Of a stretch of DNA of 64,000 bases, positions 54,933 through 64,000 are shown one piece after another; position 1 is the first letter of the stretch, and each line of letters starts with the position of its first letter. The notes under the pieces are model-generated. The model was not told the origin of the DNA and did not search any database. It worked only from the letters and a program-made list of their open reading frames with translations. This DNA is from Nannochloropsis oceanica (lineage: Eukaryota; Sar; Eustigmatophyceae; Eustigmatales; Monodopsidaceae), in NCBI GenBank assembly GCA_004519485.1, contig CP038131.1, positions 637,001 through 701,000 of the forward strand, read 5' to 3'. Both the position numbers and the translations under genes were made by a program.

Positions 54933-56339
54933 ATGGAGCCATCCCTCATGCGGCAGATCCTGCGGCGGGTGCCGCCCCTAGCAGGCCCGTCAATGCGACA
55001 CACGACCGGAGTGCGGCCAAAATCGGTTGGGGCAACCTCCCGGCGGTCATCCAACAACAGTCGTAGTCACAGCACCCTCTCTAGGCTGCTGTCCACACCA
55101 CCACTATCGGCCCAAATCTCCGCATCGCGTGCGTTATCCTCCTCTTCCTCCTCTTCTTCCTCTTCCTCCCCACCTTTTTCTTCAACCGCCTCCGCAACTG
55201 AAGGCAAGACGACCCTCCAAGCCCTCGTCCAAGACCTCGCGCGTGCAGCAGCGGCTTCAGACGCAGAGAAGGCCGTGACAGCCCTCAACAAATTCCCCCA
55301 CATGCCTGCCGAGCCTACTATCCTTGTCTACAATGTTGCTATCGGTACCTGCGTGCGGGCCGGGCAAATGGGGAAAGCCATTGGCCTGCTAAACCAGCTC
55401 TTTGAAAGCCAGAAAACGCATGTCGTCCCAAACCATCTCACCTACAACCTCTTAGTCTTCGGCGCCGCACGCGCGGGCGACTGGACTCAAGCCCAAAGCT
55501 TTCGCGATGAAATGCTGCAGCATCAACTCCGCCCGGACGCGCATACGTACCAAGGCTTGCTCATGGCATGTGGCAAGGCCAAGGAAAAAAAAATGGTAGC
55601 AGAGCTCCTTAGTCAGATAGACGGACCGAAGCTCGTCCCTATTTATACGACTGCCATTGCCGCCTCGGCCCGTTGCGGGGACTGGCAGGGTGCGCTAGCA
55701 TTGCTCCGACAGATGAAGGAGGAAGATGGATTGGAACCAGGGGTAGGTGCGTACCAAGCCGCTATGTTTGCTTGCTCGAAACCCGACCCAGCACGATGGA
55801 CGGAGAGTCTGGATCTGTTGAGGGAGATGCGTAGTAAAGGGTTACCTGTAGGACTGACGGCTTATAACACCGCTATTTTATGTGCGGGGATGGCGCATGA
55901 GACGGCGGTAGCGCAGCGGTTGTTGGATGAGATGAAGAAGGAGGGTGGGCGGGAGGGGGGTGAGGAGGGAAAAGGGGGAAGGCTGGTGCCGAATAATGGG
56001 AGCTATAGGGGTTTGATAAAAAGTTTGGCTAAAGCGGGAGCTTATGAAAAATGTCTGGGGGTGCTGGAGGAGATGGCGAAGGAGGGGTTGGAGCCTGATT
56101 TGTTATTGTACACAGATGCCATGGAGGTGTTTGCGAGGAGTCACAACCCGGGGGCGACGATGAGGATTTTGAACCAAATGAAGGGGGCGAAGCAACCGGA
56201 TCTAAGGTTGTACCTAGCGCCATTAATTGATGCAGATGAGGCGGCAGAAAGGCCGGTGGTGGAGATGTTCGTGAAGGAGGTGGAGAAGTTGGGAGGGTTG
56301 CATGTGGCGGAGCAGGGAGGAGAGGGAGGGGGGATGTGA
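54933..56339 (+). CDS. Pentatricopeptide repeat (PPR) protein, organellar
   Basis: A single-exon gene of 468 aa from the ATG at 54933 (MEPSLMRQILRRVPP). The N-terminal 100 residues are basic and Ser-rich with no acidic residues at first, fitting a mitochondrial presequence. There is no signal peptide, so a complex-plastid address is less likely. About seven PPR motifs follow from residue 120: ILVYNVAIGTCVRAGQMGKA, HLTYNLLVFGAARAGDWTQA, AHTYQGLLMACGKAKEKKMV, IYTTAIAASARCGDWQGAL, GLTAYNTAILCAGMAHETA, GSYRGLIKSLAKAGAYEKC and LLYTDAMEVFARSHNPGA. PPR proteins bind single-stranded organellar RNA, one base per repeat, in processing, stability or translation. No DYW, SMR or endonuclease domain is attached. 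A Gly/Lys insert (about 333-348) splits one repeat. Confidence 0.93.
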   Translation: MEPSLMRQILRRVPPLAGPSMRHTTGVRPKSVGATSRRSSNNSRSHSTLSRLLSTPPLSAQISASRALSSSSSSSSSSSPPFSSTASATEGKTTLQALVQDLARAAAASDAEKAVTALNKFPHMPAEPTILVYNVAIGTCVRAGQMGKAIGLLNQLFESQKTHVVPNHLTYNLLVFGAARAGDWTQAQSFRDEMLQHQLRPDAHTYQGLLMACGKAKEKKMVAELLSQIDGPKLVPIYTTAIAASARCGDWQGALALLRQMKEEDGLEPGVGAYQAAMFACSKPDPARWTESLDLLREMRSKGLPVGLTAYNTAILCAGMAHETAVAQRLLDEMKKEGGREGGEEGKGGRLVPNNGSYRGLIKSLAKAGAYEKCLGVLEEMAKEGLEPDLLLYTDAMEVFARSHNPGATMRILNQMKGAKQPDLRLYLAPLIDADEAAERPVVEMFVKEVEKLGGLHVAEQGGEGGGM

Positions 56340-56849
56340 GGGGGAAGGGAAGAAAGAGCAAAGAAGCAAGCGAAGTGCGAGTGTGAGATAGAATAGTTTG
56401 GATTTTCAACTATCCTTTCTTTTCCGTTCTTTTGTTTACTCATGGTGTGTGGACAGCGTGTGATGTCTTCCATTTTGATTGTCCTCGTCTTGCCTTCGGG
56501 TTATTGTCTCCCCTCCCCCTCCCCTTTCGCTCCCGAGCTCTTTTTTGAGGTGGGTACCACGTGCGGCAGGCCTTAGAATCCTTTGTAACCCTCGGCATGA
56601 CCATCGCCGTCTCGTAAAGACTCCTGCTGCAGAAGGGCTCTCTTTCAATCACTTAAGGGAAGGCATGGCTCACGGCCTTCCTACCGCCCGTACACGACAG
56701 CCACTCCCCCCCTGTGAATTCGCAACAGTCTGCTTCTATCTAATGTTTCATTACACACATCTATTTGATTCCTGTCGACTTTTCATTCTCAGTACCTAAT
56801 TCCTCTACCCCATTCATCCCTCTCTCGCTCCCACATTCTCTTTCCCCCC
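56340..56849. other. Convergent intergenic region
   Basis: Lies between the 3' ends of the PPR and DDMP-motif genes, rich in C/T tracts. No gene is seen. Confidence 0.45.
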
Positions 56850-58355
56850 TCAAAATTCCTTTTTTTCTCCTCCCCCCTCCACGTCGCCCCCCCCCCTTTC
56901 CTCCACCACTTCCCACCCTCTCCTCCTCGCTTCCTTATCCGCCCTCCCCGCATCCAGTTTCTCCGCCCATCTCCTCTCCTTGTCAATCCGTTTCTCAAGC
57001 TTATAGTTTCCCCCTTCGTGCTCCATAAGTTGCCGCTTTTGTTCATCCAAAGCCTTGAACAACAACTCCTTGAGCTCTGCCGACGGTTTCCTTGAAAAAT
57101 TATTGAAGTTCGGGCAGGTGGCGTGGTCCCGCTTGTCGAGCACGTGACCAATGCGAGGGCCACGGACGCAGACAAACACGCCGGGGTACCCCTCCAGCGT
57201 CTCGTAGTTAGGGGGGGGGGGCTGAAGAGGGAGAAAGGGAGGAAGAAAGGGGAGTGAGTGCGTGGACCTGGTGTCGTCGGAAGCGTCCTTTCATTCATGA
57301 CCCATAGAAGTATGACTGGCATGAAGAGGCGACACGCAGAGAATTAGTGTCACGAAACCCCACAACCCTATCTTCAACACGTCCACCCTTTCCTCCCTCC
57401 CTCCCTCTCTCCCTTCCTACTTACCAGCGTGGCACAGGCTGCATCGGGCCACTCAATCGCATACCACCATCGCCGTAACAATTTTTGCACCAATTCACCC
57501 TTGTCCAACTGGTAGAAATCTTGTGTTCGCGCCCCGTGCGCTGCTGACTTGCTGCTGCCGCTGCTCCTCGACAATGACTTGGCCTTGCTGCTATTCGCCG
57601 CCTCCGTACTGCTCTCCGTCTCCCGCTCCAGCTCTTTTTTATTTTTTTTCTTTTCTTTTTGCCTTGCCGCCTCTTCTTCTTCCTCCTTTTCCTTGTCAGA
57701 CTTAGACTTTTTCTTTCTCTCCTCCCCTCCTCCTCCGCCGCCACCCTCCGATTCTTTTCTCTTCTTCGCTGTGCTGCTGCCGCCGCCATTAGCAGAGGCA
57801 GCAACAGGTGGATAATGAAAAAGCTTGGAAATAGGCATGTCGTCGTCATTCAAATACTTCGGTGCTGCTGCTGTCGATGCTGCGGGTACTGGTGCGGGTG
57901 CTGCTGATGCAGGCGCCGCCGCCGCCTTGGGAGCAGGAGCAACAGCGACAGCAGGATTAGAGGCCGCACCGCCTGAAGAAGAGGAGACAGCCGTAGTCCC
58001 GCTTGAATCGTCACCGGTGACGGCTTTTCCGTTCTTAGCCAACGAAGTGAGAGGCATGTCGTCCTCGTCGTCGCTTTCAATGACACCGGAGCTTCCGGCG
58101 ACGGCTTTGAGGGAGGCCGAGGGTGGGGGAGGGTCAACCTGGGCTGCGGATACAGCTACAGCTTGGGCGGGGATGGCTTGAGTCACTGAGGCAGCAGGAG
58201 TGCTGGATGCAGCGTCGTTGCTGTCGTGGAGTTAGATGGAGGGTGTAAGTGGGCCTTGTGCCTTTGGGAGACGGGTGGTGGATGGAAGCACATTTGGCTG
58301 ATCCTCGTTCCCTCTTCTACAGTCAATTGACCACCTACCTGGTGCCGTGCTCCAT
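56850..58355 (-). CDS. Basic, probably nuclear protein with duplicated DDMP motif
   Basis: Three exons in phase: 58355-58339 (17 nt, MEHGT, donor GTAGGT), 58220-57425 (acceptor CGACAG, donor GTAAGT) and 57221-56850 (acceptor CTTCAG), for 394 aa. I do not recognise the family. A short acidic motif occurs twice, DEDDMPLTSLAK (about 45-56) and NDDDMPISKLFH (about 110-121), separated by Ala/Pro-rich linker. A strongly basic stretch (KKRKESEGG, ERKKKSKSDKEKEEEEE) then suggests nuclear import. The folded part spans the last intron: ARTQDFYQLDKGELVQKLLR, WWYAIEWPD, then PPPPNYETLEGYPGVFVCVR and HATCPNFNNFSRKPSAEL. The Trp-rich and Tyr/Gly-rich core may be a small peptide- or nucleic-acid-binding module. 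The C-terminus is charged coiled coil. Exon 3 starts with a run of 11 C at the splice acceptor. Confidence 0.75.
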
Positions 58356-58855
58356 AAGCAAGGCTACCAGAAGCGTGATGGTGTTCGCGTCCCCGCGTGA
58401 CCAAAAGGGGGCGTTACGGTCTCCTGTGATGTATTATGTTGCGTGTGGTGAAAGAAGAATCAGAGGATGCGAGTGTGAAGAAAATAAGCGAAAAGACGCG
58501 GACAAGGTCGTCCACGCCCCCTGACCAGGAACTTCTCAAGATCTCTACGCTGCCGTTAGGATGGCACAACGTCCGGGATAAATGGTGAACCACAGAAACC
58601 AAAGCAAGGAATTGGTAAGCCAGCCTCCCCCCCCCTTGCATTAGGCGACGATGGAGAAAGCGATGATGTCTCGGCCTCCCCAACGACCGAAATCTCAAGC
58701 CAGAAGGAATCCTATTACGCAAGTAGAAGCCAAGTATCTGTTGAGCTGAAGTTGTCGATCAATGATCGAGGAGTGCTTTGGATCAAGAATGCAAATAGTA
58801 TGTTCTCACTTTCCCACCACCCACGCCCTATCCTTTCCATTAGGAAAGCCAGCCA
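58356..58855. promoter_or_regulatory. Divergent promoter region, DDMP protein / HugZ-type protein
   Basis: 500 bp between start codons. No distinct motif is recognised. Confidence 0.4.
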
Positions 58856-60594
58856 ATGAGAAGACCAGCAAATACGGCATGGTTGGCGGCCCTAGGAAGC
58901 TTGCTCCTGCTCCCTTGCGCCATGGCCTTCCTGGCCGTGCCCCTCCGCAGCCGGGGCCGGCAACATCCTGGCGGTACGTATACTATTATGCATGGTTGGC
59001 GAGGAAGGTGTGAGGCAGGAGGGAAGAGATGGGGGAGGACATTGGCTGTGGCTGTTGTGACGAAGACAAGCAGGCTCCTCTTTCTTCTGGTTCCCAAGCC
59101 CCGCTGCTACCATCATATCGTGCACAGGCGGGCAGGGGTCAATAGGAGGGGGATGGATTGATGGTCCTGACGGAAACCCTTTGATAGAGCCACAAGCGTG
59201 GCATGTGTGTGGAGTTTCAGAAGCCCTGTTGTCGAAACCCGACGCTCTATTGCCCCCCCTTCTCCGGGAGAAAACAAAAGGGAATCACATTATGTATACC
59301 CATAACTCTACACCACGAGGAGGTTGATCGCGTCAATTTACTCCAAATGACAATCAATTCACCGTCGCCCTCCCCCTACTTCCTCTCTTTTCCTCCCTTT
59401 ATACAGCTGTCCTGTCCTCTTCACCCTCCCCCTCCCGTCTCCATGCGGTTGCCACCGTCGCCCCCGTCCAAGCCAACCCTAGCACAAGTAGCAGCACACC
59501 ACAGGACCAACAGCAACAAGAACAGCAGCAGCAGCCCGCGGGTGATGGGTTTGGAGGCGCCCACCCTATCAGGCTGAGTATATCGGAAAGGGCAAGAACG
59601 GTGACGTACGTGGCGACGGCTGCTACGCTGGGCACATCCAGTGAGTCAGACACGACGCCTTTTGGAAGCTATGTCGATTATATCTTGGACGATAAGGTGA
59701 GGAAGTAGGAGGTTTGGGAAGGATAGAGGGAAGTATAGAGGGAAGGATAGAGGGAAGGATAGAGGGGGATGGTAATTTGTATTCCTCTGTTATGGCCAAC
59801 TCAAAATTGTCAGACATGGCTTCGTGCATCGAGTTGTCCTCGCTTCCTCACCATCTCACCCTCCCACCATCGCTCCCTTCCTCCCTTTCTTTTCTCGCTA
59901 GGGCTGGCCCGTCCTCCTCCTCTCCGATCAATCCCTCCACACGCAAAACATTAAAGCCAACCCCCAAGTCAGTCTCTTCGTCCAAATGCCCAAAACCGGC
60001 AAAGGGGACACGAGCACGTCCGCCGCGCTCTCCCGTGTCACGTTGATCGGTAACATCGTCCCCGTAGAGGCGGAGGAGCTCCCGGCCATCCGCACGGCGT
60101 ACAGCATCGTGCATTCCTACTCCGAGCGACTGGTGGAATCACCCAAGTTTTCCTTCTACAAGCTACAGCCGGAGCGCGTGTACTTCGTGGGGGGCTTTGG
60201 CGTTTTGAGCAAGTGGATCCCAGTGGCTGAGTACGAGACGGCCGTGCCTGACATCTTGGCCCATGAGATGTCGCGGATCGTAGCGAGGATGAACGGGGAG
60301 CACGAGGCAGAGCTGCGGCTCATGTGTCGCCATTTTCTTGGCGCGCAGGAGGTGGACCAGGTGACCGCCACCACAGTTGACAGGCTCGGGATTGACCTGA
60401 GGGTAACGTCCGGGGAATTAACGGACGAGTACCGGGTCGGGTTTAGGGAAAAAGTGACAAGCACGGAGGACGCTAAGAGCGAGCTGGTGAAGATGTTCCA
60501 AGAGGCGTGGGAGAGGGAGCATGATTATGCCTGGATTGAGGAGTTACCGCCTGTGATTAGATATGCAGAGGATATTTTGAGAAAGCGGGGTTAG
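58856..60594 (+). CDS. Plastid-targeted HugZ-type FMN-binding split-barrel protein
   Basis: Three exons in phase: 58856-58973 (donor GTACGT), 59407-59696 (acceptor ATACAG, donor GTGAGG) and 59902-60594 (acceptor CGCTAG), for 366 aa. The N-terminus LAALGSLLLLPCAMA then FLAVP is a bipartite plastid signal. A polyGln stretch follows. The pyridoxamine-phosphate-oxidase-like barrel reads ISERARTVTYVATAATLGT, GSYVDYILDDKGWPVLLLSD, NPQVSLFVQMP, ALSRVTLIGNIVPVEAEE, YKLQPERVYFVGGFG. The C-terminal domain (HEMSRIVARMNGEHEAELRL through RLGIDLRV) is the DUF2470/HugZ-like part with the Met-Asn-x-x-H pattern. Bacterial HugZ degrades haem, and plastid relatives bind haem and regulate tetrapyrrole synthesis (HOZ/GluTRBP-type). 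A tetrapyrrole-related role is therefore plausible, not shown. Confidence 0.88.
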
Positions 60595-61486
60595 AGGAAA
60601 GAAGAAAGGGAGGGAGGGAGGGAGGGAAGTGTTTTCGGAGGAGGCGTGGGAAAGGGAGCGTGGTTGTGCAAGGGTTGAAGGCTAGCGCCTGTGCGTGTGA
60701 TGGGACACGCAGAGATCTATCGGTGAAGAAGAATGGGAGGCTTTCTTGGGATACTTTAATGTTCATTTCCCTCGTCTTGTCCTTTCCCCTCTTCTTATCC
60801 GGTGTTACCGCGGGGGAGGATGGAGGGAAAAGCGGAGAAGGAAGAGAAGAAAAGAGTGTTAACAGGGTATTTGGGTGGGAAAGGGAGGAGAGGGAAGTGA
60901 AAACGTGAAGGGAACGACAATCCCGGAAGGAGTGTGGAACTGACAGAGGGGAAAGCGGGGAGAGGGAGAGGTGGGGACACGGTGTGTGTTTCTCCAACCT
61001 CAACATAAGAAGCAACCGAAACAAAGAGAGAACGGCAAGTGTGGGACACATAGCGCAAGATGAAATGAACTAAAGAAGCCTAGATCGTAGACTTCATCAT
61101 TGTACCAAGGAAACGAGAAAGAGTTAAAAAGGATGAGAGAGGGTAGGTGGCACATGTTGGCCGAAGACTAGTCACTGGAAGCCATTGCCAACAAGCAAGA
61201 ACGCGATGAAGAAAGAAGAGCAACAGAATTAAAAGATGCGCGCACTTTGCCATTGCATTTTATGACTCCCCCTCATGTCTCCTCGAAATGTCATTGGTCA
61301 GGTCTACCTTACAATGGAACAAGAACAAGAGAGAACATACAGGCAATATCTCGTGCAACGTGACGCTCACATTTTCCCTTCCCCTTTTATTCATTCTTTC
61401 CTCCATTCTCGTCTCTGTACATGCACATATCGCATCATTACTCATTCTTGACACGTACACCAGTCGGCGCGGCACCCGCGGCGGTA
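60595..61486. other. Convergent intergenic region
   Basis: 0.9 kb between the 3' ends of the HugZ-type and TOM7 genes, with a GGGA run at 60608-60628. No gene is seen. Confidence 0.45.
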
Positions 61487-61829
61487 TTAGAGGACAGCAA
61501 TTAGGTAACGCGGCAAGTCAGACCAATTGGGCGCTGCGTCTCCATTCATACCTACGTACAGCACAAAGGGAATCATGCCATAATACGCTACGGGCCGGCA
61601 GAAGTTATAGCCCAATGTTATAACGTGCTTCAGTCGCTGCAGTGAGGGAGAGATGTGTGCGAGGTGTGCTATCAGCGCGAATCCTCGGAGGACACCCTCC
61701 CTCCGTCCTTTCCCCCTCTCCACTTCACAAACCCCCAACTGCACGATACCATCGCCACCGCCATATCTGCTCCACACCCCTTCTGCATGGACCTACCTTC
61801 ATGGGCGTGTTCTTCTTGCGACCGGCCAT
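61487..61829 (-). CDS. TOM7: Mitochondrial import receptor subunit TOM7
   Basis: Two exons in phase: 61829-61797 (MAGRKKNTPMK, donor GTAGGT) and 61636-61487 (acceptor ACTGCAG), for 60 aa. The second exon carries the TOM7 pattern: a short helix (RLKHVITLGYNFCRPV), then YYGMIPFVLYVGMNGDAAPN, matching plant TOM7 'YGFIPLVI.IGMNSDP.P'. TOM7 is a single-helix subunit of the outer-membrane TOM complex that modulates the TOM40 pore assembly. Its size fits the family (about 55-80 aa). The two exons are separated by 160 nt and too small to be seen as a single open frame. It is head to head with the SET-MYND gene. Confidence 0.9.
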
Positions 61830-62045
61830 GCTTCCTTGCGTGCTTCCGAGTGCTACTGGACGGGAAAGGGGGATGATGATGATGATGATGATTATCATAA
61901 TGATGGATGATGTTGAGTGGAGGGTGGAGGAGGCTGGAGGCGATCGACGGTGACAAAGACAAGACGACTGTCAGCCAGGCCGGTGGCACAAGGGTGGTGG
62001 CATCTATCAGACCAACGCGGATGCGCAGGAATGTAGTGCCTAGGC
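61830..62045. promoter_or_regulatory. Divergent promoter region, TOM7 / SET-MYND
   Basis: About 216 bp between start codons (350 bp if the SET-MYND gene starts at 62180). It holds a GAT-rich stretch at 61873-61895. Confidence 0.4.
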
Positions 62046-63685
62046 ATGGCGTCTGCTGTTAATACATATGAGTATCCGGCGCCAAGCATACGGTAATTGC
62101 CGGCGATACGTGCCCTCAGCCTCCCACCCCACTCTTTTACCGCGATCTAACGACGCATTTCTTCCCACTTACCCACAGAATGTCTTGTACAGACGAGGAT
62201 TATGAAGATGACGTTGTGGACTGCCCATCTATCCCGGTCTCGGTGTCGCAATATTGTCGTCTACGCAGTGGGAAGAGGGGTCGCATAGTTAAGGCGGCCC
62301 AGGCCATTCCCTCTCCTGGCACGACAGTCCTCCGAGATGACCCCTTTGCCGCCGTAGTTTCCGACACATACCGGAGTGTTTGTTGTGCCTGTTGTCTGCA
62401 TGTCTGCACGACTCAGATTTTTGTCTGTGGGGGTTGCTCCGTTACGTTCTATTGCTCTACTGAATGCATTGCGCGAGATGGGGCCCTGGTGCACACGGGA
62501 CTGGAATGCCAGGCATTAAAAAAGCTAAACGCGATGGGTGTGGAGGGTGATTCACAGGCAATGCGATTGGCCTTACGCTTGGTACGTGAAATTTGGGTTC
62601 ATATGCACTGATCGATTGTATTTAGAGATGCAGATTAGGGAATAAGGGTTGGTAGGTTGCAATGGGGATTAATATTTTGACTGCAAGTCGGCGTGAGAAA
62701 GACAGCATATACAAGTAGCTTATAATTTAAAATGAGTTGTATTAAGTCTGTACAATTGCTGTTAATGCAATCCTCCTTTCTTGCGCCCGTTTTTCAACAC
62801 AGGCGTGTCTTGCCAAGAAGAAGGAAGATGCCGTCGTCGATAGGACTAGCAGCAGCAATACCACTCCAGCTCCACCTGTCTTCCACTCCCCTGCCTTCAT
62901 TTTTACCTTGGAAGATCACTATGACAACGTTATGCAAGACCTCGCAGTCCGTCGAGGCATTCTTGCTGTAGCAGAAGCCCTCTCCAGTTTCCTCAACAGC
63001 AGCAGCGGCACCTCCACCACCATCACAGCCCCTACATCACGCAAAGAAATTGCGTCCCTCTTGCTCACGATCCAATGTAACGCCCACGGTATACGCAATT
63101 CTCTGGGGCAGATGCTAGGCCTTGGGCTATTTCCTCTCGCGTCAATGCTGAATCATTCTTGCCTTCCTTCATGCCACCATGTCTTTTCCCTCCATCCTGG
63201 GCAAGGACCACCAACCTTAACTTTCAAAACTTTGCGTCCGATTCAAGAAGGTGAAGAGCTTGTGTATAGCTACACGGACTTGATGCGGCCAGGGGGAATG
63301 CGAAGGGAGATATTAGGGAGGGCTTACTCTTTCACGTGTGCGTGTGCGAGGTGTCTGATAACTCTAGGAGGGGGGATAGGGGAAGGAGGGGGGAAGAGAG
63401 AGGCTATGGGCAGTAGTGGTCTTGCCAATGCTTTGACCGAATGGGCATTGGAATCCCCGGCATGTGATTCCCCCGGATGTGTTGGAGCATTGTGCTCGCT
63501 GCAAGGGGAGGTGAAGGAAGTAGAAGAGGATGGTAATGGTGACGATAAGGAGAGATATGAGCCTAGTGAATGTAGCATGTGGAAGTGTTTGGAATGTGGA
63601 AAGCAGGAAGAAACAGCGGAGGTGCAGTCAAAACTGATTGCTGCTACGACACTGCTGCAAGCCTGCTTATTTGCGTTACAAGAGG

Positions 63686-63718
<33 letters not shown>

Positions 63719-64000
63719 CACATAATGGAGGAGGCATCGCAGCGCTACCGGCAATGCCCCTTTCGGATGCAGCTTACTCGCTGGCATCTCATCTCTTTGG
63801 AAGCAACCCACCCTTGAGGCTGCATGTCCGACATTGGTTAGTCTACCATGCGTTAACCTCACTAAGTCAGCACCTCATGCCCGCGATGACGGCCACTCAC
63901 GCTGGAGAAAGGGGAGAAGAGAAGACAGAATTATCAACAGGGGGGGAAGGTGAAGAGGTGGCTTGGCTCCGGGCTGCATGCGAAGTATGGATGCTTTGCA
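62046..64000 (+). CDS. SET-MYND (SMYD-like) protein, cut by window end
   Basis: Proposed exons are 62046-62092 (MASAVNTYEYPAPSI, donor GTAATT), 62179-62581 (acceptor CCCACAG, donor GTACGT) and 62803 to beyond 64000 (acceptor AACACAG). All join in phase. If the first exon is not real, the start is the ATG at 62180. The protein begins its SET fold early, is interrupted by a MYND zinc finger (CCACCLHV, then CGGCSVTFYCSTECIA, then HTGLEC), and resumes with QMLGLGLFPLASMLNHSCLP (the SET NHSC motif) and GEELVYSYTDL. The post-SET cysteines (CACARC) follow. This order is that of SMYD lysine methyltransferases. Two further Cys pairs (CDSPGC and KCLEC) lie downstream. A polyGln tract from CAG/CAA repeats lies at about 63686-63718. 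The 3' end is outside the window. Confidence 0.9.

Overview
The window is eukaryotic nuclear DNA with 27 protein-coding genes, short GT-AG introns and no detectable transposon, virus-like element, CRISPR array or rRNA/tRNA gene. Five proteins begin with a signal peptide whose predicted cleavage site is followed by Phe (GATA|FMPP, LADS|FFLP, ALA|FVPS, SMA|FLLP, AMA|FLAVP). That is the ASAFAP-type bipartite signal of plastid proteins in algae with red-derived complex plastids. With the compact layout and intron-poor genes, this points to a photosynthetic stramenopile (ochrophyte). A eustigmatophyte such as Nannochloropsis/Microchloropsis is my best guess; the genus is inference.

Layout. 0-5 kb: acidic hypothetical protein (+), SAM methyltransferase (-), TatD-family DNase (-). 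5-14 kb: U5 snRNP GTPase Snu114/EFTUD2 (+), plastid Mpv17/PMP22 protein (-), plastid DUF1995 protein (+), RING finger protein (-). 14-25 kb: AP-3 delta adaptin (+, with a one-base frame break at a G15 run), plastid DGQHR-type protein (-), RNA polymerase subunit RPB8 (+, six exons), iduronate-2-sulfatase-like sulfatase (-). 26-39 kb: small multi-pass membrane protein (+), Sm protein F (-, four exons), DNA polymerase theta (+, about 2,276 aa), SETD9-like SET protein (+). 39-52 kb: SGT1 co-chaperone (-), EXS/ERD1-like membrane protein (+), START protein (-), plastid coiled-coil/SAP protein with a recent repeat array (+), FATP-type acyl-CoA synthetase (-), unresolved spliced gene (+). 52-64 kb: TMCO3-like cation/proton antiporter (-), PPR protein (+), DDMP-motif protein (-), plastid HugZ-type protein (+), TOM7 (-, two exons), and a SET-MYND protein (+) cut by the window end.

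The genes are mostly housekeeping (splicing: Snu114, SmF; transcription: RPB8; DNA repair: pol theta; vesicle traffic: AP-3; protein import: TOM7; organelle RNA: PPR) and do not form one pathway. The strongest large-scale pattern is orientation. Of 26 neighbouring gene pairs, 24 are on opposite strands, giving 12 head-to-head pairs with start codons about 150-950 bp apart. Shared bidirectional promoters are therefore likely the normal regulatory unit here.

RPB8, SmF and TOM7, and the first exons of several others, were found by joining short exons by eye with matching splice phase. All exon borders are predictions from GT-AG sites, frame continuity and remembered family sequences. Nothing was aligned or searched.
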